The notes: generated by a model from the letters alone, not told the origin. Counted from the first letter of the stretch, positions 43,755 through 53,101 are shown. The stretch: DNA of 64,000 bases from Deferribacteres bacterium (GCA_020633675.1 JACKDE010000005.1:248001-312000); one strand, 5' to 3'. Numbers and translations are program-made.

Positions 43755-44732
43755 CTATAACCTGCCTCTTTTGGTATTGAGATGAATAATGGCCGTCAAT
43801 GCCTGCTGCAATTCCGCAATTCGATTGCGGTCGCTGTTGCCGAGCACGTACAACTTGGTGTTGCCGCGCAGCCAGACACACCGGTGCGCCGAACCATCAT
43901 CATATTGAAACGATGCGACAATAGCGCGTCCGCGCCGCTGCAACGACTGCGGCAGCGAGCCGTAACGCCCTTTGTCCCACCGATCAAGTTCTGCGTTAAT
44001 TTTATTCCAAATTTGATATTCCTCGATGCCCATGCTCAGATCGGAAGAGGTCAGCACCAGCGAGACATCGGCATCGAGGAACGAGGTGATGTCGTCATCG
44101 TTGCCTTGCGTTGCCACAGGCTCCGGTTCGGGCTCGCGTTTGATCTCCAGATTCATGCGTGCAGCCGCAGGTGCCGTCTCCCGGCGCGCTTGTGCCTTGG
44201 TTTCGCCGATATCCAGCCCACCCGGCCCTGCGTCGTTCACCAGGCGATCGCTTAGCAGATTCGCGTCGAGATCGGGCAAGCCAATCGATGAGCCCCGTCT
44301 CTGGCCATGTGCGTTTGGCCCGGAAAGATCGCCAAGCGAAGGCGAATTGGAAGCCAGCAAATCGGTGTTGTGGTTGATATTGAGCTTGGTTTCGCTTCCG
44401 CGTTGCCGTCTTGGCCGCTTGGGCGCCGGCTTGATTTTGGTTTTGATCACATCCGGTACTTTTTCGGGTTCCTTCACCACAACCGCTGGCGGTGGAATCA
44501 CCCTGGGCTTGGGTGGATCAGGTTTCTTCGGCGAAACGGTCTTGAGCGCTATTAAAATCAGATTCGAATCTGCCGGATCGAGCTCAAAGCGGTTGGTCAC
44601 TTCGATGTGCGGCGCGCTCAACGACAGCACCAGCACCAGTGCAAGGGCGGCGATCAGACTCTTGTGCAGCGCTCGCATGTGCCGTATGTTTTCTTGCTCG
44701 ATTCGGGAATGGCGCATTTTCATGATGATCAT
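43755..44732 (-). CDS. Membrane-anchored, proline-rich periplasmic protein
   Basis: A 325-residue protein with a short cytoplasmic N-terminus, one membrane helix (about 24-41, LIAALALVLVLSLSA) and a long periplasmic part. Residues about 68-113 are Pro/Lys/Glu-rich (KTVSPKKPDPPKPRVIPPP), like the spacer of TonB-type proteins that crosses the periplasm. The C-terminal 100 residues are folded (ASFQYDDGSAHRCVWLRGN) but do not look like a TonB C-terminal domain. It could connect the inner membrane to an outer component of the same operon. Second gene of five. Confidence 0.7.
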   Translation of the reverse strand: MIIMKMRHSRIEQENIRHMRALHKSLIAALALVLVLSLSAPHIEVTNRFELDPADSNLILIALKTVSPKKPDPPKPRVIPPPAVVVKEPEKVPDVIKTKIKPAPKRPRRQRGSETKLNINHNTDLLASNSPSLGDLSGPNAHGQRRGSSIGLPDLDANLLSDRLVNDAGPGGLDIGETKAQARRETAPAAARMNLEIKREPEPEPVATQGNDDDITSFLDADVSLVLTSSDLSMGIEEYQIWNKINAELDRWDKGRYGSLPQSLQRRGRAIVASFQYDDGSAHRCVWLRGNTKLYVLGNSDRNRIAELQQALTAIIHLNTKRGRL

Positions 44733-44790
44733 CTTTTTATTTCAGTCACACTGCACAACAACAGCCTGTCATTTCAGCTCACGCGGCCCG

Positions 44791-45777
44791 CTATCGGTTG
44801 GTCGAGAGCTTCTTTTTGCTGGATTTTAAAAACATGCACTGCAGAATGGTTTCGGGGGCTTTGTAGCCGAACTCTTCGAACTCCGTGCTCAATCTGCGGA
44901 AATCGTATGGATTGAGGCGCAAGCCAAACAACCGCTCCTCACCAAACTTAAAAACCACTTCGTCCTGTTTCGGCAGCGAGGTAAACAGGATGCCTTTGCC
45001 GAGAAACAACGCCGGGTAGGTGCGATTCGGATTGCTTTCGTCCACCAGATAAAGTTGATCGCCAAAAGTCAATTCCGCCAGCGTGCGCGGTTGAGCTACG
45101 GCACCGTTGCCCGGGCTGGCGAAGGCTTCCAACACTTTGTCAATTTTGTTATCCTGTGTTATCGACAGCACGCGCTGGGCTTTTTCCATCACGTTGACAA
45201 ATGCCGAACGTTCGTTCGAAACCGGCAGCGCGCGATAGTGATCTTCGCGGTGCTGAAAGCGGGTGGCGACGCGCGTCCATACCGACAGATGCGACTCGAC
45301 GGTTTGCACGACTTCCAACTGCAAAATGCGAATTTGGTAGCTCGCTACCGTGTCCTTGCCGGTTGCCGTCAGCATATTGACGTAGACCGAGTACTCGCGC
45401 ACCAGATTCTCCGGGCGCGGTGGCCGCGAGTTCAGCAACGCCATCAAATCGTCACGCACGGTGATGTTGCGGTTGCGCAAAGATTGCATGATAGCGCGAT
45501 AAACGGCCTGAATGGAATTTTTTTCGATATCGATTTCTTCGTAGGCGCAGCCGAATGTCTGGATGTAACTGTCGCGGATCAGCTCCGGCTCCAGCGGCGT
45601 TTGCATGGACTGACGCATGACAGAAAGCAAAGTCGGGGCGTTGGCGAATTCCCAGCAATCCTTGCGCTCTCTCGCCGTGATGGGGGTGGTGTCGTCCTGG
45701 TTCTGCGCGATCCGGCTGCTGCTGCAACCGGCGATCAGTAACAGTGTAACAAATAGAAAAACGACCGTCCTGGGCAT
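44791..45777 (-). CDS. Hypothetical lipoprotein, first gene of the envelope operon
   Basis: The signal sequence MPRTVVFLFVTLLLIAGCSSS has a good lipobox (LIAGC), so the 311-residue mature protein is membrane-anchored. Residues 40-200 are helical. Residues 230-310 form a beta-rich domain (LTFGDQLYLVDESNPNRTYP, FLGKGILFTSLPKQDEVVFKFG). No family is recognised. Fifty-eight bp separate it from the next gene; all five genes run the same way. Confidence 0.7.
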   Translation of the reverse strand: MPRTVVFLFVTLLLIAGCSSSRIAQNQDDTTPITARERKDCWEFANAPTLLSVMRQSMQTPLEPELIRDSYIQTFGCAYEEIDIEKNSIQAVYRAIMQSLRNRNITVRDDLMALLNSRPPRPENLVREYSVYVNMLTATGKDTVASYQIRILQLEVVQTVESHLSVWTRVATRFQHREDHYRALPVSNERSAFVNVMEKAQRVLSITQDNKIDKVLEAFASPGNGAVAQPRTLAELTFGDQLYLVDESNPNRTYPALFLGKGILFTSLPKQDEVVFKFGEERLFGLRLNPYDFRRLSTEFEEFGYKAPETILQCMFLKSSKKKLSTNR

Positions 45778-46277
45778 AAGGTACCTTTGTTTGCTCGATA
45801 AGAATGGATATGATCTCAGTGCAGATTGGGTTCGGCACAGCCTGCAGATCGCGGTGGCCCTGCAGCTGCGTACGGGCAGGCAGGAAAACAGCGGGAATCG
45901 AAAAAGCGGTGGTCGCGAAGCGCCGGGAAGCGCTCTTCAGGCCAACGGAAGGCCATTTACCTGGAAAGAGAGTCAGCCCTTACCATCGAAGTACGTGATT
46001 TCCTCAGCCACCATTCTCATCCTGCTGCGACATACAAAAGCTGCATCGTATGCTGCGAGCGAAACCACTTAAAATGTAAATCTGTTGACAATTCTATCAG
46101 TTCCAAGTACCTTCACTTGCAAGCGTTTGCAAAATGCGTCGCAGCTTTTTTCGTGAAATTTTGTACCAAAGCTTGCGAACACCTTTTGAGTGATCGTCTT
46201 CTGCGACAAGTCAAGCCGTTGTTTAGTACTGGAATTCGCTGTAAATTGATATTATTGTTGAAAAGATTTCCTCTCGC

Positions 46278-46363
46278 TTTATCTTTCCGGCCTTAGAAAT
46301 TTGGCTAAATTTCTGCTGCCGATGTTTTTTTTGCTTCTTTTTTGCGCGCAAACAAGAAGATAA
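46278..46363. repeat. Dispersed repeat type 3, short copy
   Basis: CCGGCCTTAGAAATTTGGCT then AAATTTCTGCTGCCGA, with the palindrome AGAAATTTGGCTAAATTTCT, followed by TTTTTTGCTTCTTTTTTGCG. The same parts recur at 53824-54010, there split by about 90 bp of other sequence. Confidence 0.55.
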
Positions 46364-46474
46364 GGCTTCGCATGCACCCAGAATTCGATCTGCTTAAACG
46401 TTTTTTTAAAGATCATTTGAAATGATCGAATTTTTCATTATCTGACACTTTTCAGTAACACTATTGTAGCCGTC

Positions 46475-46621
46475 GATGGACACGGATACACACGGATTTC
46501 AGAGAAATGTTTGAAAAGAGCCATCATTATCAGAATGTTTTGGACACATTTATGGTTTATTTCATTAGCACAACGGGTAAGTAATGAAATAAATCAGTGA
46601 AAATCTGTGTTCATCCGTGGC
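46475..46621. repeat. Palindromic element with CACGGAT ends
   Basis: Left end GGACACGGATACACACGGAT is inverted at the right end as AATCTGTGTTCATCCGTGG. Total of about 145 bp, non-coding. Another short repeat, 46686-46714 (ending ATTCGCGGCTAAAT), matches in inverse the sequence at 53757-53787. Confidence 0.5.
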
Positions 46622-46752
46622 GAAAAAAATGTCAGGTAGTGAATTGAAAGATTATATTTTACAGGACACTTTGCGTTCTTTATTCGTGAACATTCGCATG
46701 ATTCGCGGCTAAATGTCTGTCGCTATCTACATAATCTGAAAAGGAGCCCCAA

Positions 46753-48117
46753 ATGCCCACAAAAGTCATTTATGCCAGCCAGACCGAAGCCAAACTGGAC
46801 AGCAATGTCATCACCGGCGGCGGCACTGATGATACCCAAGCCCTGCAAAAAATCCTGGACCTTGCCCACGAACACGGCGGCGTGCATCTGATTATGGACG
46901 GCGCGGCGCTGATCACCGGGCTGGTGCTGCACAGCAACACTACCATCGAGTGCTTGAACAGAGCCTGCGGTTTCTACCTCGCTGGCCACGCCAACCGCTC
47001 TCTCATCATCAACGCCAATCCCACCACCGAAGAAATTGTCGATCAGAACATCAGCCTTTTGGGCGGGACTTACAATCACAATTGCTTGCACCAGGCGCAC
47101 CACCTGCCCGAGGGCGTGCATTACTCCAAGGCAGACGCGCTGGTGGTCGCCATCGCCTTTTTTGGCGTCGAGAACCTGCTGGTCCGGGATGTCACGCTTC
47201 GCAATCAGCGCAGCTTTGCCTTTTTGATCACCAACTGGCAGAAAGTCACCATGGAGAACATCTTTTTGGAGCTGACCGATTTTCTGCATGGCGAAAATCA
47301 GGACGGCATTCATGTGCAGGGGCCTGGCCGCTTTCTTGTGCTCAAAAATATCCAGGGCACCACCGGCGACGATTTTATTGCCCTCAACGCCGACGAAGAG
47401 CATCTCGGCGAAAAGAATTTTTTCCATCCCTGCGCAACGATGGGCCCGATCAGCGATGTGGTGGTGGATACGGTGATGGTGAATGATGCAGCGCAGATTC
47501 TGCGCGTGCTCAGCCGCAACAGCGCTGTCGACCGCATCACGGTGCGGAATGTCAGCGGCAACTACCGCAGTTTTGGCTTTTATTTGAGCGCGTGGGACTA
47601 CCGGGGCAAGGGCCACCGCGGCGATTTTGGCTCGATGCTGTTCGAAAATATCGATGTGCGCCAGACCAAAGCCGACTACACCTACACCGAGCCGTTCCTG
47701 TTCCGGATTTCAGGCAATCACCGCAATCTCATGCTGAAAAATATCACCTATATCGATCCGCAGGACGACCGCTATCTGGTTTATGTTGAGGGGGCATCGG
47801 ACATCAAAGATATTGGCACCACACCCGCGCAGGTTGACTCGCTGCTGATCGACGGGCTGCACATTAACGATCACAGCACCACCCCGCAGTCTCGGCCTTA
47901 TATGATGGTGAAAGGCCATGTCCGGCACATGGTGGTCAGAAATACCGAAGTTTTACGCCGGCAAGCCAAGCAGGCGGCGTTGCTGGCCACCGACGGCGAG
48001 TATGCCCAAATCGACAAGCTCTATTTATCGAACATCATCGCAGACAACCTCGACCCGTTGATTCACGACCCGGATGGCAAAATCGCGCATTGTTTTTCGT
48101 CGAGTCGCTTCGAATAG
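46753..48117 (+). CDS. GH28-like right-handed beta-helix protein
   Basis: A 454-residue protein of the polygalacturonase (GH28) type. NQDGIHVQGPGRFLVLKNIQGTTGDDFIAL carries the N-x-D and G-DD catalytic aspartates of that family. GGTDDTQALQKILDLA at the N-terminus is the usual start of the beta-helix, and many G/N-I/V rungs follow. No signal peptide is visible (MPTKVIYASQTEAKL), so it would act in the cytoplasm, unlike most polygalacturonases. AAGGAG precedes ATG. Substrate is not known; a cytoplasmic glycoside role is inferred. Confidence 0.75.
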   Translation: MPTKVIYASQTEAKLDSNVITGGGTDDTQALQKILDLAHEHGGVHLIMDGAALITGLVLHSNTTIECLNRACGFYLAGHANRSLIINANPTTEEIVDQNISLLGGTYNHNCLHQAHHLPEGVHYSKADALVVAIAFFGVENLLVRDVTLRNQRSFAFLITNWQKVTMENIFLELTDFLHGENQDGIHVQGPGRFLVLKNIQGTTGDDFIALNADEEHLGEKNFFHPCATMGPISDVVVDTVMVNDAAQILRVLSRNSAVDRITVRNVSGNYRSFGFYLSAWDYRGKGHRGDFGSMLFENIDVRQTKADYTYTEPFLFRISGNHRNLMLKNITYIDPQDDRYLVYVEGASDIKDIGTTPAQVDSLLIDGLHINDHSTTPQSRPYMMVKGHVRHMVVRNTEVLRRQAKQAALLATDGEYAQIDKLYLSNIIADNLDPLIHDPDGKIAHCFSSSRFE

Positions 48118-48693
48118 ATTCGTCCGGGTTGTGACGCATTTTCAATTAGCGCAACTTTGCGACCCTTAGCGCTTTGGCGTCTTTGCGTGCGCGGCCTTGC
48201 CTGTTTTCACGCAAAGCCGCTGAGATGGCAAGAAAAAGATTGCTTTTAGTGGAATGAGCTTGCATATTTAGCGTCATCCAAGGGAAGCAAGCAATCGAAA
48301 GGGAATCGTTGAAGTGGGAGCAAAGTGCTGTGGGAGATGCGCGTACAGCAAAGCAACTTCCAGAGTTACCAGTATGAGAATTGAGATGTTTTATACTGAT
48401 CTGCATAAAACTGGATAGTAAGTGACCAACAGATGTACAACTAGTGATCTTTCAGTGCTTGTGCTGGATAATCTGAGAAGTTCAATTCCGTTTTATACCG
48501 GCAAAAATTTTAAGTTTTGCCTTTTATGACGGATTAGTATTAATTTGGTTATTCGGAAGCTTCACGCCCGAACAATGGCGCTGCGGGCCAGCGGCAGGTG
48601 GATGCTTAACGATATTATTTAAACATGAAAGTAAGCACATTGATATTTTTAGGAACATGCTGTAAGCAATAGGTTATGTTATAAGTATTTGGA
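48118..48693. other. Intergenic region before the restriction-modification island
   Basis: About 575 bp. No gene is supported. The segment 48150-48230 (TTAGCGCTTTGGCGTCTTTG and neighbours) is a common dispersed motif. Base composition becomes AT-rich from about 48400, which marks the left side of the inserted island. Confidence 0.45.
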
Positions 48694-49920
48694 GTGGAAT
48701 TACCATTGGAAAACAACAATAAACTCAAGATGATCGACCTATTTGCTGGTGCTGGAGGGCTGTCTGAGGGACTTCGTGAAGCTGGATTCAATAGCCTATA
48801 CGCTAATGAGATCAAAAAAAGCTATTCTGAGACATACGCAGCAAACCATCAAAGCACAATTATAGAACGGTGTGACATTCGCAAGGTAGATGCATATTCT
48901 GTACGTAAACTCCTAAATCTTAAGCGAGGCGAATTAGAACTAATCGCAGGAGGTCCGCCTTGCCAAGGGTATTCTATCAATGCTCCCGTTCGTTCGACTG
49001 ATGATGAGAGAAACCATCTATTTAAGGAGTTTCTCAGGTTTGTAGATGAATTCTTCCCACGTGCGGTACTTATTGAAAATGTGCCCGGCCTTGTGTCATT
49101 TGAGGGTGGCATGACACTCCAAGCAATACTGACAGCGCTTGAAAAACATGGTTATAAGTCAGATGTAAAAATACTTTACGCACCTCACTATGGTGTACCA
49201 CAGACTCGGTGGCGAACGATTATAATCGGGCTTCGGGATGGGCAAACATCTGGATTGTTTTTCCCTGAACCTGTCCGCCAAGCTCCGACCCGGATAAATT
49301 TTACATCTAGATTTGGAGGTCGTAACATTGTAGCGCTGCCTTGCAAGGTAGAATTGCCTTCCTTTATTTCAGTTAAGGATGCTATCAGTGACTTACCTGT
49401 ACTTGAAAATGGTGAAGTAGGTGCGAAGATAAAAAAATACCGAACAAAACCAATGAATGACTTTCAACGAGCAATGCGGGCAGGATCGGACGGCGTCGTC
49501 AATCACCAAGCTTTACAGTTGAGTAAAATAAATATTGAACGGTTGGCATTCATACCGCCAGGAGGAAATTGGACGAATATTCCAGAAGCATTGTTACCAA
49601 AAGGTATGCAACGCGCAAGGCGTTCTGACCACACAAAACGCTATGGCCGCGTAGCCCCTGAAGGGCTTGCCTCGACAATTCTAACCAAATGTGATCCGCA
49701 TTGGGGAGCCTATTTTCATTATGACCAAGATCGTACCTTCACAGTCCGTGAAGCAGCAAGAATTCAAACATTCCCTGACACATTCCATTTTATCGGGTCT
49801 CGTGTTGAGCAATATGAGCAGGTTGGCAACGCAGTTCCACCTTTACTTGCTGTCGCTATTGGTCGTTCGCTGGCGCGCGCGTTAGGCTACGAAAACAAAG
49901 AATTCATAAGGGCTATGTAA
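48694..49920 (+). CDS. DNA (cytosine-5-)-methyltransferase
   Basis: All major C5-methylase motifs are present in order: I DLFAGAGGLSEGLREAGF, IV GGPPCQGYS with the catalytic Cys, VI ENVPGL, VIII QTRWRTIIIGL, IX RVAPEGLASTI and X QVGNAVPPLLA. The target recognition region (about 230-310) cannot be read for specificity. The start is GTG 48694, TTG 48706 or ATG 48730; GGAG at 48691 favours TTG 48706. The restriction endonuclease gene starts 2 bp after its stop. The DNA is AT-rich compared with its surroundings, in keeping with horizontal transfer. Confidence 0.93.
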   Translation: MELPLENNNKLKMIDLFAGAGGLSEGLREAGFNSLYANEIKKSYSETYAANHQSTIIERCDIRKVDAYSVRKLLNLKRGELELIAGGPPCQGYSINAPVRSTDDERNHLFKEFLRFVDEFFPRAVLIENVPGLVSFEGGMTLQAILTALEKHGYKSDVKILYAPHYGVPQTRWRTIIIGLRDGQTSGLFFPEPVRQAPTRINFTSRFGGRNIVALPCKVELPSFISVKDAISDLPVLENGEVGAKIKKYRTKPMNDFQRAMRAGSDGVVNHQALQLSKINIERLAFIPPGGNWTNIPEALLPKGMQRARRSDHTKRYGRVAPEGLASTILTKCDPHWGAYFHYDQDRTFTVREAARIQTFPDTFHFIGSRVEQYEQVGNAVPPLLAVAIGRSLARALGYENKEFIRAM

Positions 49921-49922
49921 TA

Positions 49923-50831
49923 ATGGCGGGAACAATTTGGGAGTTTTTCGGATACCGATCCGACAATAAATCAACCGAAGCCCAAAATGCAGCACAGAAT
50001 GAACTATGCCCAATTATCAAAGAAAGGTGTGAGAAAACCTTTAACGACGGCGTGATTTCTGGTGTTTGTACTCTAAAACCAATGACTACTGATCCAGTCA
50101 TCTGCTGCCCAATTCGCCTTTATGCTGATGATTACAAGATTCTTCGTGACGTATCCTTTAAGGCTTTTGGAGAAGATTTTGACTTGATCCCTGGTCGAGA
50201 TGCAGTTTCTGTTGCTATGACCGAACAAAAATGCTGTGTTGCTGTTTTTGGTAAACGTTGGGGTGGAGAGTTACGCTTGCCTCAAAAATTAGGGCGTGGT
50301 GGCTATTTTGTAGATTGGGTGTTAGCTAAACTGGATTCTGATGGTGAATTGTTGGAATTTGTTGCGGTAGAGGTCCAAACTATTGATACAACCGGGAATT
50401 ACCGTAACGGATACTCAGAACTCAAAATCAATCGAAATGTTGTAAAAACCACCGCTGGTTTGAATTGGGAAAATGTATCAAAGCGAATTCTTCCTCAGTT
50501 GATATATAAGGGACAGATTCTACAACGTGAAGAAATGTGTAAAAAGGGTTTGTTTTTCATTTGCCCACCCCCTGTTTTTGACCATATTGCAAGCAGGCTT
50601 GGCGGACAAGATGGACTTATTCGCTACGCTCTGCAACCGGCGTCGATTACATTTTTAGCTTACGGACACGATATGGAGAATCCACCAAAAAAGAGCGAGT
50701 TATTACCTTTAAAAGAAATGCTTTCTCACTCAACCACAGTTTATAAAGTTCAGGAAGCCTTCAACAACGTAACGCTTCCAGAAGAGAACGTTTACAAAGA
50801 CGCAATTTTAAAAGCACTTGGGAAGGAGTAA
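49923..50831 (+). CDS. NotI-like type II restriction endonuclease
   Basis: A 302-residue protein resembling the NotI family. GGYFVDWVLAKLDSDGELLEFVAVEVQTIDTTGNY has the PD-(D/E)xK-type catalytic set D131, E150 and Q152 in the E-x-Q form used by NotI. Cysteines at 29, 36, 49 and 61/62 are spaced like the iron-binding Cys4 element at the N-terminus of NotI. It lies between a C5-methylase and a Vsr gene, as expected for a restriction-modification unit. The recognition sequence cannot be told from sequence, though NotI relatives cut long GC-rich sites. Confidence 0.8.
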   Translation: MAGTIWEFFGYRSDNKSTEAQNAAQNELCPIIKERCEKTFNDGVISGVCTLKPMTTDPVICCPIRLYADDYKILRDVSFKAFGEDFDLIPGRDAVSVAMTEQKCCVAVFGKRWGGELRLPQKLGRGGYFVDWVLAKLDSDGELLEFVAVEVQTIDTTGNYRNGYSELKINRNVVKTTAGLNWENVSKRILPQLIYKGQILQREEMCKKGLFFICPPPVFDHIASRLGGQDGLIRYALQPASITFLAYGHDMENPPKKSELLPLKEMLSHSTTVYKVQEAFNNVTLPEENVYKDAILKALGKE

Positions 50832-51306
50832 GCTCATTGTAGATAAAGTTTCCCCAGAAGTTCGTAGCAAAACAATGAGTCGTATTCGAAGTAAGGGTAT
50901 GGCTCCAGAGATGTTTGTGCGACGTCTTGTTTACCATATGGGAATCCGCTATCGACTTCATCGAAACGATTTGCCAGGAAAACCAGATCTCGTTTTTTCA
51001 AGCCGCAAAAAAATTATTTTTGTTCACGGTTGTTTTTGGCATCAGCATGCAAAATGTAAAGATGGTCATGTTCCAAAATCAAATGTCAAATATTGGCAGC
51101 ATAAACTTGAGCGGAATATGCAAAGAGATAAAAGAGCGTTAAAAGAACTCGAAGAACTTGGGTGGGAAGTATTAGTCGCTTGGGAATGTGAAATAAAATT
51201 TCCTGAATTGCTCTCAGTTAAAATTGAACAATTTCTTTCAAAAAGCTTCGCCCAACCAAATGCAGCACCGGGCGGTAATTCCGCTGCTTTCCCCTGCAAA
51301 CGGTGA
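50818..51306 (+). CDS. vsr: Very short patch repair endonuclease Vsr
   Basis: Cuts next to T:G mismatches that arise when 5-methylcytosine deaminates, so it protects the sites made by the neighbouring methylase. RSKTMSRIRSKGMAPEMFVRRLVYHMGIRYRLHRNDLPGKPDLVF and FVHGCFWHQHAKC carry the family's catalytic Asp and His residues and zinc-binding Cys/His. The frame is open from TTG 50818, which overlaps the endonuclease by 14 bp. The family normally begins near the residues encoded at 50836, where the codon is ATT, seven bases after AAGGAG. Confidence 0.93.
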   Translation: MGRSKLIVDKVSPEVRSKTMSRIRSKGMAPEMFVRRLVYHMGIRYRLHRNDLPGKPDLVFSSRKKIIFVHGCFWHQHAKCKDGHVPKSNVKYWQHKLERNMQRDKRALKELEELGWEVLVAWECEIKFPELLSVKIEQFLSKSFAQPNAAPGGNSAAFPCKR

Positions 51307-51670
51307 GCTTATAGTTAATTCTACATGCCACACAAAATAAAAGCAAACCCCAGCCCAGTCCCTTAAATCAAAATCGGCTCGACTTCTGGGTTCGCCAGTC
51401 TCCCCTCGAAAATCCGATTGACAATCTGGCCGATTCTTTTTATATTCCGCAATTCTAAATGAAACATGAAGATACACACAGAAAATGGTAACTATTCAGC
51501 TGTCACACTGGAAGTGTCTTTGCTGACTTCAAATCTGAATTTCCTGCATGCGCTTTGCGACAAAGTCTGCATAGATCCCTAACGGGATGACAAAGAAGCT
51601 GAATACACACTGAAGATGCTTCCTCCTGCAATAGGGGCCGAAGCAATTTTTTTGAAAAGAAGGCTCGATT
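51307..51670. other. Intergenic region before proS
   Basis: About 360 bp with no supported gene. It holds the proS promoter and the right edge of the AT-rich island. No repeat shared with the rest of the window was noticed. Confidence 0.35.
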
Positions 51671-53101
51671 ATGGCAAAAGGACTCACAACTCGCGAACAG
51701 GATTACTCCCGCTGGTACACCGACGTGATCGCTGCGGCCAGGCTGGCAGACTACGCGCCGGTAAAAGGCTGCATGGTCATCATGCCCAACGGCTATGCGA
51801 TTTGGGAAAAAATGCAGGGCGCGCTCGACACGCTGTTTAAAGATACTGGCCACGAAAACGCCTATTTCCCGCTGTTCATCCCGGAAAGCTTTATGAAACG
51901 CGAAGCCGAGCACGTCGAGGGTTTTGCGCCCGAATGCGCGGTGGTCACCCACGGCGGCGGCAAGGAGCTGGAAGAATCGCTGTACGTGCGCCCGACCTCG
52001 GAAACCATCATCTGGTCGATGTACAAAAACTGGATTCAGTCCTACCGCGATTTGCCGATTTTGATCAACCAGTGGGCCAACGTCGTGCGCTGGGAGATGC
52101 GCACCCGGCTGTTTCTGCGCACCACCGAGTTTTTGTGGCAGGAAGGCCATACCGCCCACGCCACTTCGGAAGAGGCGGTGCAGGAAACCCTGCAAATGAT
52201 CGAAGTCTATCGCCAGTTCGCCGAGGAGTTCATGGCCATGCCGGTGATCGTCGGCCTGAAATCCGACAAAGAAAAATTTGCCGGCGCCATCCAGACCTAC
52301 TGCATTGAAGCGATGATGCAGGACTGCAAAGCGCTGCAGGCTGGCACTTCGCATTTTCTCGGCCAGAATTTTGCCAAAGCCTTCGACGTCACCTACCAAA
52401 CCGAGGCCGGCCAGCGCGAGCACGTTTGGGCCACCAGTTGGGGCGTTTCCACCCGGTTGGTCGGCGCACTGATCATGACCCACAGCGACGATCGCGGGCT
52501 GGTGCTGCCGCCCAAGCTGGCGCCGCTGCAGGCTGTGGTCGTGCCGATCTGGCGCGGCGACGATGAACGCGCTGCCATCCTGGAACGCGTCGATCAGTTC
52601 ACCGCCGATTGGAAAGGCCATTTTTCCTTTAAAATCGACGACCGCGACAACTATCGTCCGGGCTGGAAATTCAACGAATGGGAGCAGCGCGGCGTGCCGG
52701 TGCGCATCGAAATCGGCCCGAAAGACCTCGAAAGCAACCAGGCTGTGATGGTGCGGCGCGATACCGGCGAGAAGCAGTTCATCGCCCAATCCGAGTTGCG
52801 CGATACCATCGTACAGACGCTGCAAACCATACAGGTCGATCTCTTCAACCGTGCGGTCGAGCGGCGCGAAAACAACAGCCACTACCTCGAATCGTATGAA
52901 GAATTCAAGCAGATGCTGGACGATCAGGGCGGCTTTTTCTACGTGCACTGGTGCGGCAGCCGCGACTGCGAAGACCGCTTGCAGGCGGAAACCAAAGCCA
53001 CCATCCGCGCCATCCCGATGAACAATCCCAAAGAAAAGGGCCAGTGCCTGCTGTGCGGCGGCAACTCCGAAGAGCGCGTTGTGATTGCAAAGGCGTATTA
53101 A
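51671..53101 (+). CDS. proS: Prolyl-tRNA synthetase, archaeal/eukaryotic type
   Basis: Charges tRNA-Pro. The 476-residue class II synthetase lacks the insertion domain of the common bacterial type. It has YVRPTSETIIWSM (motif 2 neighbourhood), QWANVVRWEMRTRLFLRTTEFLWQEGHTAH (motif 2), THSDDRGLVLPPKLAP (motif 3) and a C-terminal extension with Cys pairs (HWCGSRDCEDRL, GQCLLCGG) ending in AY, typical of the ProS type 3 group. It starts with MAKGLTTREQDYSRWY; AAGAAGG lies upstream. The next gene begins immediately after its stop. Confidence 0.95.
   Translation: MAKGLTTREQDYSRWYTDVIAAARLADYAPVKGCMVIMPNGYAIWEKMQGALDTLFKDTGHENAYFPLFIPESFMKREAEHVEGFAPECAVVTHGGGKELEESLYVRPTSETIIWSMYKNWIQSYRDLPILINQWANVVRWEMRTRLFLRTTEFLWQEGHTAHATSEEAVQETLQMIEVYRQFAEEFMAMPVIVGLKSDKEKFAGAIQTYCIEAMMQDCKALQAGTSHFLGQNFAKAFDVTYQTEAGQREHVWATSWGVSTRLVGALIMTHSDDRGLVLPPKLAPLQAVVVPIWRGDDERAAILERVDQFTADWKGHFSFKIDDRDNYRPGWKFNEWEQRGVPVRIEIGPKDLESNQAVMVRRDTGEKQFIAQSELRDTIVQTLQTIQVDLFNRAVERRENNSHYLESYEEFKQMLDDQGGFFYVHWCGSRDCEDRLQAETKATIRAIPMNNPKEKGQCLLCGGNSEERVVIAKAY

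Larger units (their letters stand above)
45778..46752. other. Long intergenic region with dispersed repeats
   Basis: About 975 bp without a supported gene. It must hold the promoter of the envelope operon on the minus strand. It carries three repeat types listed separately, and ORFs here look random. Confidence 0.5.

Noticed and set aside
45617..46296. Plus-strand ORFs of 151 and 156 codons near 45.6-46.3 kb
   Set aside because: They start inside or antisense to the lipoprotein gene, are Arg/Ala-rich, lack ribosome sites and show no family signal.
46723..47616. Minus-strand ORF of 297 codons over the GH28-like gene
   Set aside because: The plus frame has the GH28 catalytic region and an AAGGAG site; the minus frame is its mirror.
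51503..52948. Minus-strand ORF of 481 codons over proS
   Set aside because: proS is unmistakable on the plus strand. The minus frame arises from GC-rich third positions.
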